Part shown: positions 15,853 through 24,780 of the stretch, in pieces
How positions within the stretch are numbered: position 1 is the first letter of the stretch
Layout of the letters: each line of letters opens with the position of its first letter
Assembly: GCF_019207085.1 (NCBI RefSeq)
Contig: NZ_JAATOM010000028.1
Location: 1-64,000 of the forward strand
Direction: 5' to 3'
DNA: 64,000 nucleotides
Source of the DNA: Variovorax sp. dw_308
GTDB lineage: Bacteria > Pseudomonadota > Gammaproteobacteria > Burkholderiales > Burkholderiaceae_C
Position numbers and translations under genes: made by a program
The notes under the pieces: generated by a model
The model's input: the letters and a program-made list of their open reading frames with translations, nothing else
Database searches by the model: none
What the model was told of the DNA's origin: nothing

Positions 15853-16956
15853 TTATTGAAGAACGACCGCGCGGGCCGTCTGTGCATCGCCGTCGATTCG
15901 CACGTCCGCCGCATCGCGCTCGCGCGGCAAGCGGCCGAGCCAGGAGACCCAGCCCAGCCGCGGTGCATTGCCCTTGTGCCGCCCGAGTCGCGTGGCGGGC
16001 ACCTCTTCCTTGCGCAGGATCAACTGCGCGTCCCAGTAAAGCTCGTTGCCCAGCAACTGTTGCATCCAGCGCAGCAACTCGGGCCGCGCCGCCCCACCTG
16101 GCAGGAAGCCGAGATAGCGGTCCAGCGACAGCGGCCCCACATGCAGGCGCACGCGGTGCTGCCGGTCCCACGCGCGCTGGCCGAGCATCGCGCCCATGCC
16201 CATCGTGCGCGAGGCGCCGCCACGGCCGAGCCGCGTCAGTTCCTCCGTGGGCAGGCGCATCCAGTGGCCCACCCACGGCTCCAGCCGGATCGGCACGCCG
16301 AAGTAGCTGCACAACACGCGCTCCACGCCCTCGGCGCTGTGCACCTTGCGCGTGAGCCAGCCCGAGAAATGCAGGCGCGCGTCGTCATTGATCTCGTCGC
16401 GTTGCTGCCGCGCGGCGGTGCCGATGCCGACCAGCGCGCCCACGCGCTGGCGAAACTTGTCCTCGCCCGGCCGGTCCAGCCAGACCGCCGGGCGGGACTC
16501 CGCCCAGGCCCGGTAGAAGTACAGCGAGAAGCGATGCAGGAAGGTGTCGAGGAAGGCCAGCCAGGTCGGGTCGGCATGGTTGTTGGTGCGTTCGCGGATG
16601 AAGTCGCTCAGGTGCACCGGCAACGGCCCGTTGGGGCCGAGGTAGCCGAAGAACTGCTGGCGCACGCGCGGGGGGTAATGCGCCGTGGCGGGCTCGAAGC
16701 GGCTCAGGCTGGCAGGCGCGAAGGACAGCGAGGGCTCCTGCCCGACACGCACCGCTTCGGCACTGGGCAGCAACGCATGGCCCCAGCGCGGCTTGGGTGC
16801 GGCCAGTGCCTCCAGCCGCCTCATCACCGCGAAGAAGTCGTAGGCCCACGGCTGGCCCGACATCGCATGCAGCCGCTCGCCGACGGTCTCGCGATGCGTC
16901 GATGCCAATGGCAGCGCGGCTAGAGGATCTGGCGTGTCCCGCACATCGGCCTCCAT
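15853..16956 (-). CDS. tssG: T6SS baseplate protein TssG
   Basis: A 367-aa protein of the TssG (ImpH/VasB) family. Signature blocks are 'YDFFAVMRRLEAL' near residue 40, 'LPSAEAVRVGQEPSLSFAPASL', 'FFGYLGPNGPLPVHLSDFIRER' and 'FLDTFLHRFSLYFYRAW'. TssG forms the baseplate wedge with TssF, TssE and TssK around the VgrG hub. Its start overlaps the end of tssF by 37 bases, which indicates translational coupling. It is 40 bases ahead of clpV. Length is normal for the family. Confidence 0.95.
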   Translation of the reverse strand: MEADVRDTPDPLAALPLASTHRETVGERLHAMSGQPWAYDFFAVMRRLEALAAPKPRWGHALLPSAEAVRVGQEPSLSFAPASLSRFEPATAHYPPRVRQQFFGYLGPNGPLPVHLSDFIRERTNNHADPTWLAFLDTFLHRFSLYFYRAWAESRPAVWLDRPGEDKFRQRVGALVGIGTAARQQRDEINDDARLHFSGWLTRKVHSAEGVERVLCSYFGVPIRLEPWVGHWMRLPTEELTRLGRGGASRTMGMGAMLGQRAWDRQHRVRLHVGPLSLDRYLGFLPGGAARPELLRWMQQLLGNELYWDAQLILRKEEVPATRLGRHKGNAPRLGWVSWLGRLPRERDAADVRIDGDAQTARAVVLQ

Positions 16957-18821
16957 CGCATGGTCTCGCCGCGCCCCTGCACGCTCAACACCGTCTCGAC
17001 GAAATGATTGACCTCCACATGCCGCGCGAGGAAGTGCGACAGCACCGCGCCGAACAGGAAGGCGCTGTGGCCGTGAAAGGCCGTGCGGTCCACTTCGAGC
17101 GTGACCTCCAGCCCGCGTCCGAAGGCGATAGGCCCCGCCAGCGGCAGGCGTCGCGCCACCGGTTTGGAGCGCACGGACAACAGCCCGCGCACCTGGCCCT
17201 GCCGCACGTCGTCGGCATGCACCGCGTAGAGCATCAGCATCTCGCGCAGGGCTGCTGCGCCTTGCTGCGGCGTGCTGTCGGACAGCGACAGGTAGTTGAG
17301 CGCGAGGTGGTCGACCACGCGCCAGCCCAGTCCCTGGCTCACCACCGGCGACACCGGCCGCGACGGCCCGCGCACGATGCGCACGCGCTGCACCGGGAAC
17401 GAGTCGATGCAGTCGAAGTCGTTGTCGCGGCCAAGCGGCATCAAGAGCGGCAGGTCGCGGTTGGTGACCAGCGCCGTCACCGCCAGTTGCCGCATCGTGC
17501 CGGCGAACGGCGCCTGCTGCGGGTCGACGATCTGCATGTAGACCTCGGAGCCGATGTGGCTGCTGCGATGGCCCTCGGTGCGTTGGCGCACCGACTGCAT
17601 GCGTGGCTCGCGCGTCGTCGTGTAGTAGGCCGGATGCGCCTGGCGCGCGCCATGGAAGGCGGCGTAGAAGGGCTTGAAGGGCTGCTCCGGCGCCTCGTCC
17701 GCGCCGGGCGTGCCGTGGCCGACCACATCGGTCACGGTGTGCACCTCGAAGTCCTGCGGCCGCGTGCGATCGGGCAGCAGGTGGAACTGGCTCACGCCCT
17801 CGTTCACCGCCACGCGGTCGAGCCGCTTGCTGAACAGGTTGACCACGGGCACGCAGTTCAGTTGCACGTTGTCCGCGCTCACCAGGCGTTCCAGCGCCGC
17901 ATCGCCGCGCGTGAACAGCACCACGATCTCCACGTCGGGCACCGTGATCGTCGCCAGCGCCTCGCGCAGGCCGGTGAAGCGCACGAACTGGAAGCGCTGT
18001 GGAAACGCAAAGTACTCCTGCACCAGCCGATGGCCGGAGAAGCCGGTGGCGGTGACCGGCAGCAGCGCCTCGTCGTCACCGAAGCCGACCGGCTCCACCA
18101 CGCTGCCCGGCAGCCTGCGGATGGCGCTGGCCGCCGCGCCGGTGGGCAGGCCGTTGGCACCCAGTGGCTGCACCAGCACGCCCGCCGGCTTGCCGAGCAG
18201 GCACTCGTGCAGTTGCCAGGCCACGTCATCGGCGCCGCCCAGGTGGATCAGCAGTTCGTCGAGCGGAATCTGGTTGAAGTTGAGGCTGGCCGTCGCATGC
18301 AGCGCGATGCGCAGGCCGCCGCGGATGTCGCGCGCTTGCGGATGCTGGGCCAGCGGCAGGTCGGGCGCATAGGTGAAGTACTGGGCGCGCTTTACCTCGA
18401 CGGGCCACACGCGCAACGCGCGTGCAGTGCGGAATTCGCAATGCGTGTTCTGCCCTGTCGCCTGCCGTGCGCGCAGGCCGCTGCCGCGCGGCAAGGTGGG
18501 GCCGACGGCCAGGGCCGCGTCGTCCGGGTCGACCGCCATCTGCACCACCGCCATCGAGGGCGTCGGCGCCATGAACTGCGGATACACGATGTCGAGCAGA
18601 TGCCCGGTGAAGCGGGGGTACTCGGCATCGAGCTTGAGGCCCACGCGGGCGGAAAGAAAGGCAGTGGCCTCGATGAGCCGCTCGACGTAGGGGTCGGCCA
18701 CTTCCTGCCCGTCGAAGCCGAGCCGGCGCGCGATCTTGGGAAAGGCCTGTGCGAACTCGGCGGAGCTTTCGCGGAAGTACCGAAGCTCCTGCTCGTACAA
18801 GCTCAACAGCCGCGGGTCCAT
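16920..18821 (-). CDS. tssF: T6SS baseplate protein TssF
   Basis: A 633-aa protein of the TssF (ImpG/VasA) family, recognised by its start MDPRLLSLYEQELRYFRE, the 'EFAQAFPKIARRLGFDGQEVADPYVERLIEATAFLSARV' block and 'YPQFMAPTPSM'. TssF is the large wedge component and binds TssG, with which its gene overlaps. It begins 17 bases after tssE. Nothing unusual is visible; length and order tssE-tssF-tssG-clpV are standard. Confidence 0.95.
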   Translation of the reverse strand: MDPRLLSLYEQELRYFRESSAEFAQAFPKIARRLGFDGQEVADPYVERLIEATAFLSARVGLKLDAEYPRFTGHLLDIVYPQFMAPTPSMAVVQMAVDPDDAALAVGPTLPRGSGLRARQATGQNTHCEFRTARALRVWPVEVKRAQYFTYAPDLPLAQHPQARDIRGGLRIALHATASLNFNQIPLDELLIHLGGADDVAWQLHECLLGKPAGVLVQPLGANGLPTGAAASAIRRLPGSVVEPVGFGDDEALLPVTATGFSGHRLVQEYFAFPQRFQFVRFTGLREALATITVPDVEIVVLFTRGDAALERLVSADNVQLNCVPVVNLFSKRLDRVAVNEGVSQFHLLPDRTRPQDFEVHTVTDVVGHGTPGADEAPEQPFKPFYAAFHGARQAHPAYYTTTREPRMQSVRQRTEGHRSSHIGSEVYMQIVDPQQAPFAGTMRQLAVTALVTNRDLPLLMPLGRDNDFDCIDSFPVQRVRIVRGPSRPVSPVVSQGLGWRVVDHLALNYLSLSDSTPQQGAAALREMLMLYAVHADDVRQGQVRGLLSVRSKPVARRLPLAGPIAFGRGLEVTLEVDRTAFHGHSAFLFGAVLSHFLARHVEVNHFVETVLSVQGRGETMRWRPMCGTRQIL

Positions 18822-18838
18822 TGCTTACCGCCTGAACG

Positions 18839-19354
18839 TCATGGTGCCGAGATGTCCTCGATCTCGAAGCGCCCTTCTTCCAGGTCGATCCGGCTTCGCA
18901 TCAGGAACTCCAGCGGCACGGGCTGCGCCCAGAGCATGCCCCTGATCTTGAGGCCGATGCGGTTGTGGGATTCAAGGACCGAGCCTTCCATGACGAGTTC
19001 CACTTCGAGTGTGCGGGGCAGGATGCGCGGCTCGAATTGCAGGATCGCGTTCTTCAAAGCCTGTTCCATGCTGACACGCTGCACAGAGGACGTGAACTGG
19101 CCGGACAGCATAGGCAATCCGTAATTCAGCACCGAGCGTGCCGCGTTGGGATAGCGCTTGTCGTCGTATGCGAGGCCGAGCGCAGTGGCATTGAACAGCC
19201 ACGACAGGTCGCGCAGCACCGCTTGGCGCAATGCCTGCCGCGTGAGGGTGCGCTTGTCGTCGCTCTCGCGCTTCTCGGTGGGTGCGTCGTCGATGAGGCG
19301 GTCGAGCAGCGAGGGCTGCAGGCGCTCCTGCGCGATCTGCTGCTCAGTCGCCAT
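18839..19354 (-). CDS. tssE: T6SS baseplate protein TssE (gp25-like)
   Basis: A 171-aa gp25-like protein. The conserved 'LRQAVLRDLSWLFNA' helix, 'NYGLPMLSG' and 'ALKNAILQFEPRILP' blocks identify TssE, which nucleates the sheath at the baseplate. The ATG lies inside the end of tagJ (11-base overlap), so the two are co-translated. Length is within the family range. Confidence 0.93.
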   Translation of the reverse strand: MATEQQIAQERLQPSLLDRLIDDAPTEKRESDDKRTLTRQALRQAVLRDLSWLFNATALGLAYDDKRYPNAARSVLNYGLPMLSGQFTSSVQRVSMEQALKNAILQFEPRILPRTLEVELVMEGSVLESHNRIGLKIRGMLWAQPVPLEFLMRSRIDLEEGRFEIEDISAP

Positions 19355-20198
19355 CGCCGGCCCCCGGGCCTTGCGCGGCTTCGGTGCCGGATGCGATCGT
19401 CGCAGACGCCTCGCCGAAGACGATCTCGCGCACGTCCATCAACGCATGGTCACCCGCATCGCTGCTCAGCATGCGCTGCCCGAGCCCGGCCCACACCTCG
19501 GGCTGCAGTTCGCTCCACTCGGTCTTGCGCGCGAGCAGCAGTTCGCCATCGGTGCTTTTCTCGGTGCCCTGGTAGCGCGTGGGAATCAGCGCGAGCGATT
19601 CGCCGCCGTTCTCGAACAGCAGGTTGGCCGGCAGCCAGACGCAATCGCGCAGGTCCACCGGCTCCTCGATACGCACCGCGGCGAGCCGCGCGAAGGGCAC
19701 CCAGTAGTACTTGCCGTTCACGAAGGCTTCGAGCACCGGGCCGATGCGCATGTCCGCATCGGCCAGCCATTCGAAGGGCGCGCCGTCGATGGTTCCGCCG
19801 ACCGCGGGCGCGGCATCGAAGGCCCGCTCGCGCAACTGTCCGGCGAGTTCCATCTCGCCGGCGCCTCGCCGCAACAGCGACTCGATCAGCAGCGCCAGCC
19901 ACTCGTCCGGCTGGCCGAACACCATCGGCGTCTTCGTGCCGGCAAAGACGTTGGCGCGCAGGCCTTCGCATCGGATGGCGTCGCCATAGACCTGCTTCAT
20001 CGGTATTGCAAGGGCGTCGAGTTCGGCGGCCACGGTGAGCTGGTTCAACGCACGCTCCCACTTGCCGAGCACGCACAGCAACTGGGCCATGAACACACGC
20101 AGCTTGCTGTCGGCCGGCTTGGCCTTGATCTCGTCGGTGAGGGCCTTGAGCGCACCGGCCGGGTCGTTGGCCAGGAGGAGTTCCGCGGAGCGAGTCAT
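19344..20198 (-). CDS. tagJ: T6SS accessory protein TagJ (ImpE family)
   Basis: A 284-aa ImpE-type protein. The N-terminal half has TPR-like helices ('AELLLANDPAGALKALTDEIKAKPADSKLRVFMAQLLCVLGKWERALNQL'; blocks at about 5-55), and the C-terminal half is the conserved ImpE domain with 'GGTIDGAPFEWLADADMRIGPVLEAFVNGKYYWVPF'-type strands. TagJ binds the sheath subunit TssB and occurs in ClpV-linked T6SS subtypes. ATG at 20198 has a GAAAGGAAAGAC ribosome-binding site; the frame stays open far upstream but that part is only the antisense composition of neighbouring genes. It follows hcp by 20 bases. Confidence 0.9.
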   Translation of the reverse strand: MTRSAELLLANDPAGALKALTDEIKAKPADSKLRVFMAQLLCVLGKWERALNQLTVAAELDALAIPMKQVYGDAIRCEGLRANVFAGTKTPMVFGQPDEWLALLIESLLRRGAGEMELAGQLRERAFDAAPAVGGTIDGAPFEWLADADMRIGPVLEAFVNGKYYWVPFARLAAVRIEEPVDLRDCVWLPANLLFENGGESLALIPTRYQGTEKSTDGELLLARKTEWSELQPEVWAGLGQRMLSSDAGDHALMDVREIVFGEASATIASGTEAAQGPGAGDGD

Positions 20199-20218
20199 GT
20201 CTTTCCTTTCGATGGAAT

Positions 20219-20776
20219 TCAGGAGTTGGTGAGCACGCAGGTGCGGACTGCGCCGCGCAGGCCGGTCTTGGTCTGCGATGCGGAGCGGATCTCCAGCTTG
20301 CGGTAGTTGAAGTAGATGATTTCTCTGGGCAGCCGGGGGCTGCCGCCGGTGACGAAGGCCTGGGTGTCGATGCGCGCCTCGCTGAGCACGAACTCCAGCA
20401 TCGGCTGCAGTTCCACCGAGCCGTCGCCGCTGGCCTTGAACACCGAGATGGTCGCGGTGATGTCGGTGGCCTGGTTCTTCAGCAGGCTGGCGATGGAGGC
20501 CGTGGCCGCATCGCAGTCGCGCGCCACGATGAACATGCTGGCGCGCACCTGGCCCTTGCTCGAACCCGGCGGCGTGACGACGTGGGCATACGAGTAATAG
20601 CCGCCGATGGGCAGTCGATTCTTGCCGTCCTCGAACTTGCGCAGGCCGTCGCCCTCGATCACGGCGCCCTTGCTTTCGAGCAGCATGTGGTAGTCGATGG
20701 TGGTGTCGCCGGCCATGGTGTCGAGCAGCCGCAGCGCCTCGTCGGGGTCGAGTTTTCCGTCCATGTTGAAGCTCAT
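20219..20776 (-). CDS. hcp: T6SS tube protein Hcp/TssD
   Basis: A 185-aa Hcp-family protein with an N-terminal extension. After about 25 residues the Hcp pattern can be followed: 'IDYHMLLESKGAVIEGDGL', a central strand with 'MFIVARDCDAATASIASLL', 'ITATISVFKASG', 'PMLEFVLSEARIDTQAF' and the closing 'REIIYFNYRKLEI'. Hcp hexamers form the expelled tube. The extension (about 1-25, acidic and helical) and the loose match to classical Hcp make it a divergent member. It lies immediately upstream of tagJ and tssE; the usual tssB-tssC pair is not next to it. A good GGAG site precedes the ATG. Confidence 0.75.
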   Translation of the reverse strand: MSFNMDGKLDPDEALRLLDTMAGDTTIDYHMLLESKGAVIEGDGLRKFEDGKNRLPIGGYYSYAHVVTPPGSSKGQVRASMFIVARDCDAATASIASLLKNQATDITATISVFKASGDGSVELQPMLEFVLSEARIDTQAFVTGGSPRLPREIIYFNYRKLEIRSASQTKTGLRGAVRTCVLTNS

Positions 20777-20803
20777 CGGGTTCTCCTCGTGTCGTGTGTC
20801 GTG

Positions 20804-22798
20804 TTACCTGGACGCCGGGGCTTCGCCTGGCCATCGAACCATCGCGGCATACACCTGCCGCTCCTTGAGTGATTGCGGCAGGCCGCGCACGCGCACTTCG
20901 GGCAGCGCGGCTTCTGCCTGCTGGCCGCGCAGGCCGAACATGCGCGGCGCGCTCCATGGCGCGGCGGGGCTGGCCAGCACCAGCAGGCGCGCGCCGCCGT
21001 CGAGCGGCGGCAGGTCGAAGCGCTTGGCGGCCGGGGCCTGCGGGGTGCCGCGTTCGAAGCGGTTGGTCTCGCTGCTTTCCTCGGGGAAGACGGCTTGCGT
21101 GGCGCCGCGACCATCGAGCGCCACGATCACCAGGTCGAGCGACTGGCCGCTGGTGTTGCGCACGGCCAGCGACGCGCGCTCGGCGCCGGCCGGGGGCGGC
21201 AGCCTGGCCTCGGCCTCGCGTGCAGGGGCGCTGCGTACGAGGCGTTCGCCATCGCGGATCTCGACCAGCGCATCGAAGCCATCGAGTTGTCCGTCGCCGG
21301 CCAGCGCGTTCAGTTGCAGCAGCCACTTGAGCTGCGCCAGGCCTTGCAGGCGTTGCCGCAGCGCAGCCGCATCGGGCAGCGTGGCATCGGGCATGGTGGC
21401 GGTCGTGGCGAGCGCGGGCGACAGCAACTCCAGGCGATGGCCTCCTGCGCCGAGGTCGGTCCAGCGCACGTCGGCATCGCCATCGCGCACGGTGCGCAAC
21501 GCGGTCGGCCATTGCAGGCTCATGCCGGCCGGTAGGGGCTTGTCGGCACGCACGCGCAAGGCGACGGACTCGGGCGCGTCCACCGGCGTGACGGCCCAGA
21601 AGGTTGCGCCGGCCAATCCGGCCAGCACGGGCGGCACGTCGAGGCGGGCACTGCCCAAGGCGATCTCCGAGAGTTCCGATGGCGCGACGCGCACGGTGCC
21701 GTCCGCCAGCGTGGCCAGCACGCGCACCGGCTGGCGGGGGTCAAGGCCGTCGAGGCGGCCGACCGCCAGCGTCAGCTTGTCGCCCACGCGCTGCGCGTTC
21801 CACACCGGCCGCGTCGACAAGGGCTGCAGGCTGTTGGCGAACAGGGGCAGGTCGAGGTTGCCCTCGGCCACGGGGGACGGCAGTTCGCGCTCCGGAAAGC
21901 GCGCCTCCAGTTCCTCGATGACGGGCGGATAAAGGGCCAGCACGCCGTTGTAGAGCTCGCGCCAGGTCGCGGGCTTGCGCTGCAAGGCCTCCGCCACGGC
22001 CCAGGTCAGCAGGCCCTGCGGACGACCATTGCGGTCCTTGCGCGGCAGCCGGAGTTCCGGCGTGACCTGGTGGCTTTCCGAGGCGAAGAACGCGACGTAG
22101 CGGGCGCGGGCGACGTGGTTCACGGGCGGAGCGCCGGACGGGGCTGCAGCACTTGCCGCATCGCCACGGACCAGCCGGTCGACCTGGATGCCACGGAAGC
22201 GCACCTGGTCGTCGGCCGGTTGCGCTGCGTCCGGCACCGTCTTCGCGCTGCGCGTGAGCGAGGCCGCCGAGCAGGTGTCGAACACCGACCACACGAACAC
22301 GTTGCGCGCGAGGAAGGCGCCGATCCAGGCGTCGAACTCCACGTCCCGCACGCCCCCGGGCAAGGCCCTGTCGACGCCGACCTGGCCCCGTACGTCGCGT
22401 GCAAGGAAGTTCTCGGCCAGGCCGTCGGGCTCCTGGTAGGCCTTGGTCGCATCGCGCAGGCGCGTGCCGTGGCCGGAGAAGTAGAGCAGCACGAAATCGC
22501 CGCTCCTGGAGCGCTCCAGCAGGCGGCCCAGCGCCTCATGGATGCGCTGCGCATCGGGCAGGCCCGCGCCGTCGACGCCATCGGCCAGCACCGTGATGTC
22601 TGGCGCGGCGAAGCCTTGCTTCAGCAGCACCTCGCGCATCAGCGTCACGTCATTGCGCGGCGCCTGCAGCCACAAGGCCTGCGGCTGGTTGACCAGTTCC
22701 GACACGCCCACCAGCAAGGCTCGTTGCGCACTCCACGCCGGCATGGCCGCCGCGACCAGCAGCGCGCTCAGGAACCAGCGTGACAGGCGCGACGTCAT
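20804..22798 (-). CDS. Exported caspase-like (C14) protein in the T6SS locus
   Basis: A 664-aa protein with a cleavable signal peptide (about 1-24, basic start, LSALLVAAAMPAWSA). A caspase-fold domain follows: the His motif YFSGHG (His110) and the Cys motif FDTCSA (Cys176) have the normal spacing for metacaspase-like proteins. The C-terminal 350 residues are beta-rich and resemble the Ig/DUF4384-like tails of such proteins. It should act in the periplasm. Its ATG shares one base with the stop of the upstream TM-protein gene. Targets are unknown; processing of envelope T6SS parts is one possibility. Confidence 0.85.
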   Translation of the reverse strand: MTSRLSRWFLSALLVAAAMPAWSAQRALLVGVSELVNQPQALWLQAPRNDVTLMREVLLKQGFAAPDITVLADGVDGAGLPDAQRIHEALGRLLERSRSGDFVLLYFSGHGTRLRDATKAYQEPDGLAENFLARDVRGQVGVDRALPGGVRDVEFDAWIGAFLARNVFVWSVFDTCSAASLTRSAKTVPDAAQPADDQVRFRGIQVDRLVRGDAASAAAPSGAPPVNHVARARYVAFFASESHQVTPELRLPRKDRNGRPQGLLTWAVAEALQRKPATWRELYNGVLALYPPVIEELEARFPERELPSPVAEGNLDLPLFANSLQPLSTRPVWNAQRVGDKLTLAVGRLDGLDPRQPVRVLATLADGTVRVAPSELSEIALGSARLDVPPVLAGLAGATFWAVTPVDAPESVALRVRADKPLPAGMSLQWPTALRTVRDGDADVRWTDLGAGGHRLELLSPALATTATMPDATLPDAAALRQRLQGLAQLKWLLQLNALAGDGQLDGFDALVEIRDGERLVRSAPAREAEARLPPPAGAERASLAVRNTSGQSLDLVIVALDGRGATQAVFPEESSETNRFERGTPQAPAAKRFDLPPLDGGARLLVLASPAAPWSAPRMFGLRGQQAEAALPEVRVRGLPQSLKERQVYAAMVRWPGEAPASR

Positions 22799-23976
22799 CA
22801 GCGCACCTCCTGCCCTTCGGCCACGCGCACGGACTGCACCAGCGGAGAGCCCTGCAAGGCGGCGAGTGCGCCGAGCGGGTCTGCCGCATGCAACTGCCAT
22901 GCGCCCGTCACGTCCGGCCCGCCCACCGCCTCGACCGCGGCGGCGCGCATCGCCCGCCCGGCCTCGTCCAGCGTGACGCCGGCCTTCCACAGCACGACCA
23001 GGTTGGCCGCGGCAGGCGCCGTCGCCACCGAGCGGAAGCGCACCTCCTCGTCTGCCACCGGCGGGTTGAACAGGCCCATGTTCTGCACCACGAAGGCCAG
23101 CGCGAGCAAGGCAAAGGCCGGGCGCACCCAGCGGTCGGCGCCGAACCACTGGCGCAGCCGCGCGCCCCATCCGGTGCCGTCGGCCTGCGGCGTCGAGGGC
23201 GGCGCCGGTCGGGCGGGCGTAGCCAGGGCCTGCGCCGGGTTGTCCTGCCCGGTCGCGCCCAGCTTCCCGGCCGCATCGCGGTAAAGCGCCTGGTAGTCGG
23301 CGCGCGGATCGTCGTCGCCGAGCGGCGTGCCCGAGAGCACAGAGAACACGCCTGCCACGGTGCGCAAGGCGATGCGGCCGGGCGCGGCGTCGATGGCCGG
23401 CGCCTGCTGTGTGGCCCATTCGTCATGCACTGCGCGGATCGCGGCCAGCCGCGTGGCCGACAACTCGCCTTGCACGCGGGCGCAGAGTTGCGGCGCCGAA
23501 GTGAGCATGACCGGGTTCCAGGCCTGCACCATGCCGAACAGCGGCTCGAAGGGCTCGTCCCCGGGCTCCAGCAACACGTCGAAGGCAGACGCCCAGTCGG
23601 CCTCGCCGGCCGCCATCCAGCCCTGCCAGCGATCGCCGCCGACGCACTTGTCGAGCAGCACGCCGAGCAGCCGCCCTTCGTGCACGATGCTGAGCAGGCG
23701 TCCCGGCGCCCAGCGCGCCGGGAAGGCGCGTTGGGCCACGGCTTCGCGACGGCGCGCCAGTTCGGTGAGGGGCAGCAGCAGGTCTTCGGCGAGACGTGGC
23801 GGCGGCGCGGGTGGCGTGGCCGCCTTGGCACCGTTCGGCGGCGCGATGGCCTGCGCATCGGCGGTGCCGGCGTGCGGCAGCTCGCGCTCGAAGGCGCCGC
23901 GAATGAGGCTGAGCGGGGGCCAGAGTTCGGTGTGCGTCACGGGGAGGTGTCCTGAATTGGGTATGTCTTCAGGCAT
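22798..23976 (-). CDS. Uncharacterised one-TM protein next to sigma-like gene
   Basis: A 392-397 aa protein with one clear membrane helix in its C-terminal third (PAFALLALAFVVQNMGLF, about 290-307). The N-terminal part is cytoplasmic by the positive-inside rule and has a Pro/Ala linker; the last about 80 residues would be periplasmic. The arrangement after a sigma-factor-like gene, with which it overlaps by eight bases (ATGCCTGA), recalls anti-sigma factors, but no zinc or canonical anti-sigma motif is visible. ATG 23976 is given; ATG 23991 is possible. It shares one base with the caspase-like gene. Confidence 0.65.
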   Translation of the reverse strand: MPEDIPNSGHLPVTHTELWPPLSLIRGAFERELPHAGTADAQAIAPPNGAKAATPPAPPPRLAEDLLLPLTELARRREAVAQRAFPARWAPGRLLSIVHEGRLLGVLLDKCVGGDRWQGWMAAGEADWASAFDVLLEPGDEPFEPLFGMVQAWNPVMLTSAPQLCARVQGELSATRLAAIRAVHDEWATQQAPAIDAAPGRIALRTVAGVFSVLSGTPLGDDDPRADYQALYRDAAGKLGATGQDNPAQALATPARPAPPSTPQADGTGWGARLRQWFGADRWVRPAFALLALAFVVQNMGLFNPPVADEEVRFRSVATAPAAANLVVLWKAGVTLDEAGRAMRAAAVEAVGGPDVTGAWQLHAADPLGALAALQGSPLVQSVRVAEGQEVR

Positions 23977-24754
23977 AAGACGCTTCAGCACCGAGGATTT
24001 CGAAGACCTTGAGGATCACGCCCATGTTGTCCGGCTCGATGGCGATGCCCAGGGTCTGCGTGAGCCACTGGCCCAGCGTGGTCTTCGCATAGTCGGCCGG
24101 CAGCGCCTCGCGCTTGTGCACCAGCCCCAGCCGCCCCGCGCGGTAGTGGTAGGAGGCGATCGAATGGCGCGACGCCACGCCAGACAGTGGGTTCTCGCGG
24201 CCGAAGCCCTCGCACAGCAGGATGCGCTCCGGCGCCGGCAGCGAAGCGATGAAGGCGCGCGCCGCCGCCTGCACGGCCGGGCCACTCAGCCCGTGCTCGG
24301 CGAGCACGTCGAAGCCGCTCGCATCGCTGCTGCTGCTGCCGAGCTGGTCTTCGAGCTGTGCCTCCGACACCTGGTCGCCGATCGACAGCCTGCGCCGGAA
24401 GCTGCTCGCGCGCGTGCAGTCGATGAGGTAGCGGCGGAAGTAGGCGCACAGCGCGAACGCGCTCGACGGGGCGCTGTGGTTGTCATCGCCGCTGCGGCCA
24501 CTGCGGCCGCTCTCGCCGGTCTCCTCGGCCTCGTCCGGGTCGGCATCGAGCCGCAGCACCTTCACGTAGATGAACTGCGCCACCAGTTCCTGCCGACCTT
24601 CGCCGAGCACATGCAGCTCCGGCGGATTGCAGCCCGCCAGCGCCCCGCCGACGATGCCGTACATGCATGCCATCTCCTGCGGCCCGAGCGCATGCCGGCG
24701 ACGCCACAGGCGCACCAGTTCGACGCTTTGCTCGGAGGAGAGGGTTTCCTGCAT
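23969..24754 (-). CDS. Sigma-70-like (ECF-type) protein of the T6SS locus
   Basis: A 261-aa protein with two helical regions that resemble ECF sigma domains. A region-2-like segment ('QELVAQFIYVKVLRLD' and 'ALCAYFRRYLIDCTR') is split by an acidic Ser/Asp/Gly-rich insert. A region-4-like segment follows ('ERILLCEGFGRENPLSGVA', 'IASYHYRAGRLGLV'), ending in a 50-residue tail. The matches are weak and the insert is odd for an ECF factor, so it may be a sigma-like regulator that does not bind core polymerase normally. It is encoded 26 bases after mltA and overlaps the one-TM protein gene. Confidence 0.6.
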   Translation of the reverse strand: MQETLSSEQSVELVRLWRRRHALGPQEMACMYGIVGGALAGCNPPELHVLGEGRQELVAQFIYVKVLRLDADPDEAEETGESGRSGRSGDDNHSAPSSAFALCAYFRRYLIDCTRASSFRRRLSIGDQVSEAQLEDQLGSSSSDASGFDVLAEHGLSGPAVQAAARAFIASLPAPERILLCEGFGRENPLSGVASRHSIASYHYRAGRLGLVHKREALPADYAKTTLGQWLTQTLGIAIEPDNMGVILKVFEILGAEASYA

Positions 24755-24780
24755 GAGGAGGCGGTCAACGACACGTGACT

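Noticed and set aside
20199..21512. tagJ frame extended upstream through hcp and part of the caspase gene
   Set aside because: The extra translation is Arg/Ala-rich without family marks; ATG 20198 has a strong ribosome-binding site.
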